Shown here: piece by piece, positions 31,868 through 34,335 of the stretch
Position numbering within the stretch: the stretch's first letter is position 1
Layout: each line of letters starts with the position of its first letter
From: an uncultured Tateyamaria sp.
Lineage (GTDB): Bacteria; Pseudomonadota; Alphaproteobacteria; Rhodobacterales; Rhodobacteraceae
Length of the DNA: 34,335 bases
Reading direction: 5' to 3'
NCBI RefSeq assembly: GCF_947504105.1
Contig: NZ_CANNGP010000041.1
Coordinates: forward strand, 1-34,335
Program-made: the position numbers and the translations under genes
The notes under the pieces: model-generated
Database searches by the model: none
Told to the model about the DNA's origin: nothing
What the model saw: only the letters and a program-made list of their open reading frames with translations

Positions 31868-32158
31868 TCAAAACTGAGCCAGAAGTGTTTCGCCTTCACG
31901 AAGCAGAATATCCGTTGTGTGCTTTCGGTCCTCGAAGCGCTGCGAAATGTGAATATGGCGCAGGAGCGATATGGTTCTGAAAACTCTGATACGATGCGGG
32001 CAGATGTCAGGCCCGGTGCTTTGACACCCGCGCAGGAAAGCCGTCTCGAGCCTTTGGGATGCTTCTGATGAGCCGGTGGTCCGCACCGCGTACTCGGCGA
32101 GATGGGCAAGGAAATTTCCGACATCGATCGCAGGGTCACCCAGCGCCGCTAGATTCAA
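31868..32158 (-). pseudogene. 3' remnant of an aminoglycoside-phosphotransferase-like gene
   Basis: About 96 codons read N-L-A-A-L-G-D-P-A-I-D-V-G-N-F-L-A-H-L-A-E-Y-A, then R-V-F-R-T-I-S-L-L-R-H-I-H-I-S. This is the C-terminal end of the APH/choline-kinase-like family, where the G-D-P-A-x-D-x-G-N-F-L-A motif follows the catalytic loop. The frame meets a stop just upstream, exactly where the IS-like element begins, and I do not find the 5' half on the other side of that element. So the catalytic lobe is lost and the fragment is not expected to be functional. It was probably cut by insertion followed by deletion. Confidence 0.7.
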
Positions 32159-32170
32159 GCCTCACCGCCG

Positions 32171-32961
32171 TTAAATGCCGATTGCGGCGAGAGCGATTGC
32201 CGACGGAAGGACCTTCCGGCATCGGTCGTATCGAGCTGCCACACGTCGCCAGTCTTTCAGCCTGCCGAACATGATTTCAACCCGATTGCGTCTTTGTAGC
32301 GTCGCTTGTCGTATCGGATGGTCGTCTTTCGTTGTTCTCTGCCCGGGGTGCGTGGGCATATCCCGTTGTCTTTCAACGCGTCTCTAAACAATCGGCGTCA
32401 TGGCCGCGATCCATTAACGGCAGGGTATTCGCGCAGCGAATACCCTAGGAGGGGTCGAGTAACCAGTCCACCTTTGGCAAACGACCAACCAAGGCGCGCG
32501 CGCCGATATGGTCACTGACCTGCCCAGCATTGACGAATAGGTTCAGAGGGCGGTCTTGGCTGTCGTAGATAGCGTGGAGCTTTGTATTCATGCCACCCCT
32601 TGGTGCGTCCGATCAGACGTCCACGTCCTCCCTTTTCCATCGCAAGGCTGGACGTCGTGCGATGGGATTGGAGAAAAGTTGCATCAATCATGACAGTCTT
32701 CTTTTCACTTTGATCGGCCGACAACCCGATCAGAACATCAGTGAAGATGCCCTTATCGCTCCACCACTTCCAACGATTGTAAAGCGTCTTGTGCGGGCCG
32801 TATTCCTTTGGCGCGTCGCGCCAGTGTAAGCCAGTGCGGTTGATGAAGATGATCCCGCTCAACACGCGCTTGTGGTTCACGCGGGACTTGCCGTGGGATT
32901 TCGGAAAGAAGGGGTCCAGACGCGCCATCTGCGCATCACCCAATCAGAAAGGACCAGACAT
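32171..32961 (-). pseudogene. IS5-family transposase, multiply disrupted
   Basis: Reading from an ATG at 32961 the frame is M-S-G-P-F, then TGA (32946-32944) where the family has Trp, then L-G-D-A-Q-M-A-R-L-D-P-F-F-P-K-S-H-G-K and the first catalytic Asp in V-M-I-D-A-T-F. A one-base insertion follows G-R-T-K-G, after which the frame reads G-G-M-N-T-K-L-H-A-I in the next phase. A 42-base insertion with a TAG lies before D-R-G-H-D-A-D. Single-base losses follow at the W-F-R and R-Y-K-R-R positions. The end reads R-N-R-V-E-I-M-F-G-R-L-K-D-W-R-R-V-A-A-R-Y-D-R-C. The first shift could be programmed frameshifting, but the whole set of lesions means it is dead. Confidence 0.88.
32412..32453. repeat. 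42-base palindromic insertion inside the transposase
   Basis: Compared with the expected transposase order (D-W-L-L-x-D-R-G-Y-D-A-D), 42 extra bases, exactly 14 codons, lie between the codons for W-L-L-D and D-R-G-H. Their core is a perfect hairpin: GGGTATTCGC (32423-32432), loop GCA, GCGAATACCC (32436-32445). It resembles a REP-type or other small palindromic mobile repeat; no other copy is in the window. Confidence 0.6.
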
Positions 32962-33026
32962 GCTCACCGTTCGTTCTTGCGGCCATCACTCACGCTAAAC
33001 AGCGGAAATCAATCAGTCATGAGCCT

Positions 33027-33260
33027 AAGTGTTTCAGTCCTAGGATCAACTGGCTGATTGCGGCTGGCGCCCCCCCACCAGTTCTTTTGCAGCGAGGATA
33101 AAACTCGCCCCATCCAACGGCCGCCACAAAAGCCCGAATGGCACGTAACGAATGCGTTTTTGCCATGCGGACAGATAAGTCCCTCTTGTTCAGTGGTCAA
33201 ATATACTCGCTTTAGAGGACAAACAGTTTTGTGTATTCAGTCGCGTGGGAGGTACGAACG
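33027..33260. other. Non-coding stretch upstream of the desaturase
   Basis: No gene is supported in these 234 bases. A TATACT at 33202-33207 could be a -10 for the desaturase, 54 bases before its start, but the spacing to any TTG-like -35 is poor. The 5' half of the neighbouring phosphotransferase remnant is not found here. Confidence 0.4.
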
Positions 33261-34154
33261 GTGGACCACAAAGCTTTTCTGTCTTCGCTTGAAGCAGCCG
33301 ACCGCGAACGTTTGACTGCGCGCAGTGACGCAAAAGGTTTGACACATCTTATGGCACACTGGGGTGCAATCGTGCTGTGCGGGGCTTGGATCTCTCAAGC
33401 AGCTCTATTTTGGCACGTAGTGCTGATATTCCAAGGTGTTCTGCTCGTTTTTCTTTTTACGCTATTGCATGAAACAAGCCACAAGACACCATTCAAGAGC
33501 GGATGGATAAACAACGTGGTTGGGCATGTTTGCGGTTTGCTCCTGCTACTGCCTGCGACATGGTTTCGGTATTTCCATTTTGCCCATCATCGGTTCACTC
33601 AAGTTCCTGGCAAAGACCCGGAACTGGAAGCGGCAAAACCGACCAACTTGAGACAATACATCATCCACGTTTCTGGCATCCCTGTCTGGAGCAGCCACGC
33701 GAAAACTCTAGCGCGAAATGCGATGGGAAAGCAGTTTGAGGAATTTGTTCCACAAGGGCGCCAAGCTCAGGTCAAAATCGAAGCTCGCATTTACCTTTGT
33801 GCTTACCTGGTTTTGCTTGGGCTGAGCTTTTGGTTCGCCACCCCTATCTTGTTCTATGTTTGGTTGTTGCCAATGTTGTTGGGGCAACCATTTCTAAGAC
33901 TGTACTTGTTGGCAGAACATGGGCGCTGTCCAACTGTTGCGAACATGTTTGAAAACACGCGAACCACCTATACAAACATGTTTGTTCGAGCGGTTGCTTG
34001 GAACATGCCATACCATACGGAGCATCACAGCTACCCTTCTGTGCCATTTCACAAACTACCCGAATTGCATGAACTCACCCAGCCGCATCTGACCGTGACG
34101 GCAAAGGGTTATACGGCTTTCAACGCGGAATACATTCACAAAGCGTTCGATTGA
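33261..34154 (+). CDS. Membrane fatty acid desaturase
   Basis: A 297-residue integral-membrane di-iron desaturase. The three histidine boxes are present: H-E-T-S-H (about 71-75), H-F-A-H-H-R-F-T (about 106-113) and, near the C terminus, H-T-E-H-H-S-Y-P. Four or so hydrophobic helices lie between and around them. The enzyme would insert a double bond or hydroxyl into a lipid acyl chain or similar substrate, using an external electron donor. I chose GTG at 33261 because GGGAGG lies eight bases upstream; an earlier GTG at 33231 lacks such a site. The gene is visibly AT-richer than the rest of the window (one 60-base line counted by hand gave 40% GC against 65% in cobT), which suggests transfer. 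Confidence 0.88.
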   Translation: MDHKAFLSSLEAADRERLTARSDAKGLTHLMAHWGAIVLCGAWISQAALFWHVVLIFQGVLLVFLFTLLHETSHKTPFKSGWINNVVGHVCGLLLLLPATWFRYFHFAHHRFTQVPGKDPELEAAKPTNLRQYIIHVSGIPVWSSHAKTLARNAMGKQFEEFVPQGRQAQVKIEARIYLCAYLVLLGLSFWFATPILFYVWLLPMLLGQPFLRLYLLAEHGRCPTVANMFENTRTTYTNMFVRAVAWNMPYHTEHHSYPSVPFHKLPELHELTQPHLTVTAKGYTAFNAEYIHKAFD

Positions 34155-34192
34155 CCCAACTGCACAGAAACGCTCGTTCACCATCACAAAAA

Positions 34193-34234
34193 GCGGACAT
34201 GCACCTCCAGAACTCAATGGGTGGCTTTGTCCGC
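34193..34234. repeat. Nested inverted repeat after the desaturase
   Basis: GCGGACA (34193-34199) and TGTCCGC (34228-34234) are perfect complements, and CACC (34202-34205) with GGTG (34220-34223) pair inside them. No T-run follows, so a terminator is only one option; it may be debris of a mobile element. Nothing else is recognised between 34155 and the window end. Confidence 0.35.
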
Positions 34235-34335
34235 GATATGGTCGCACCCAAAGGCCAGATGCTGCAATATCACCGATATGACTTGTGTGGATGGCACCCG
34301 CATAGCAAGGGTTAAATGGGATTGCGTGTACCTTT

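Larger units (their letters stand above)
32158..33026 (-). mobile_element. Decayed IS5-family (IS427-like) insertion sequence
   Basis: The element of about 0.87 kb holds a degraded IS5-type transposase and imperfect terminal inverted repeats. AGCCTCACCGCCG with TTAAATGCCG at the left end (from about 32158) matches the reverse complement of the right end (AGGCTCATGACTG, then TTGATTTCCG, ending about 33026) at roughly two thirds of positions with a one-base gap. No clear target duplication is visible. The ends are my best reading and may be off by several bases. Confidence 0.55.

Noticed and set aside
32423-32445. Single-repeat CRISPR or terminator
   Set aside because: Only one palindrome exists, without spacers or T-run, and it lies inside a transposase coding sequence.

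Overview
The window looks like a chromosomal segment of an alphaproteobacterium of the Rhodobacterales (Roseobacter group). This is an inference from the gene set and style: GC-rich coding DNA, 4-base ATGA operon overlaps, a SUV3-type helicase next to an S4 protein, fdxA and carD, and an intergenic element at the left edge that resembles one I associate with this order. I ran no database search.

Layout, left to right. (1) 0.16-4.87 kb, minus strand: a tightly packed operon of SCP2-like protein, alpha/beta hydrolase, ligase-associated MBL exonuclease, ATP-dependent DNA ligase and an amidohydrolase. (2) 4.94-9.93 kb, plus strand: exported TPR protein, SUV3-like RNA helicase, S4 RNA-binding protein, 7Fe ferredoxin FdxA and a CarD-type RNA polymerase-binding regulator, closed by a terminator. 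(3) 9.99-11.84 kb: cobS and cobT, divergent, for the last steps of cobalamin assembly. (4) 11.92-15.68 kb: a CPA2 cation/proton antiporter with an RCK domain, an Lrp/AsnC regulator and the divergent hpd gene (tyrosine catabolism). (5) 15.74-19.30 kb: a 906-residue bitopic protein joining a GspL/PilM-like cytoplasmic end to a PilP/GspC-like periplasmic end, and a divergent SIMPL-domain periplasmic protein. (6) 19.38-24.88 kb, minus strand: metY preceded by a compact predicted three-way-junction RNA whose closing stem contains the ribosome binding site, a small SnoaL-like protein, a glycosyltransferase, and a four-gene translationally coupled membrane operon with a Rieske/ferric-reductase-like fusion. 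(7) 25.12-28.23 kb, plus strand: proX-proW-proV betaine-type ABC importer. (8) 28.37-34.34 kb, accessory: a trypsin-like protease/NUC1 nuclease fusion gene with a premature in-frame TGA, a DRE-TIM (isopropylmalate/homocitrate synthase-like) enzyme gene upstream of it, a 3' remnant of an aminoglycoside-phosphotransferase-like gene, a decayed IS5-family element with an in-frame palindromic insertion, and an AT-richer fatty acid desaturase.

Regions 1-5 and 7 read as housekeeping or metabolic chromosome. The items most worth follow-up are the metY leader RNA, the enzyme plus protease-nuclease pair, the Rieske membrane operon, and the single-chain secretion/pilus-like protein. Functions for these are inferred from motifs read by eye; structures were paired by hand and no energy calculation was made.
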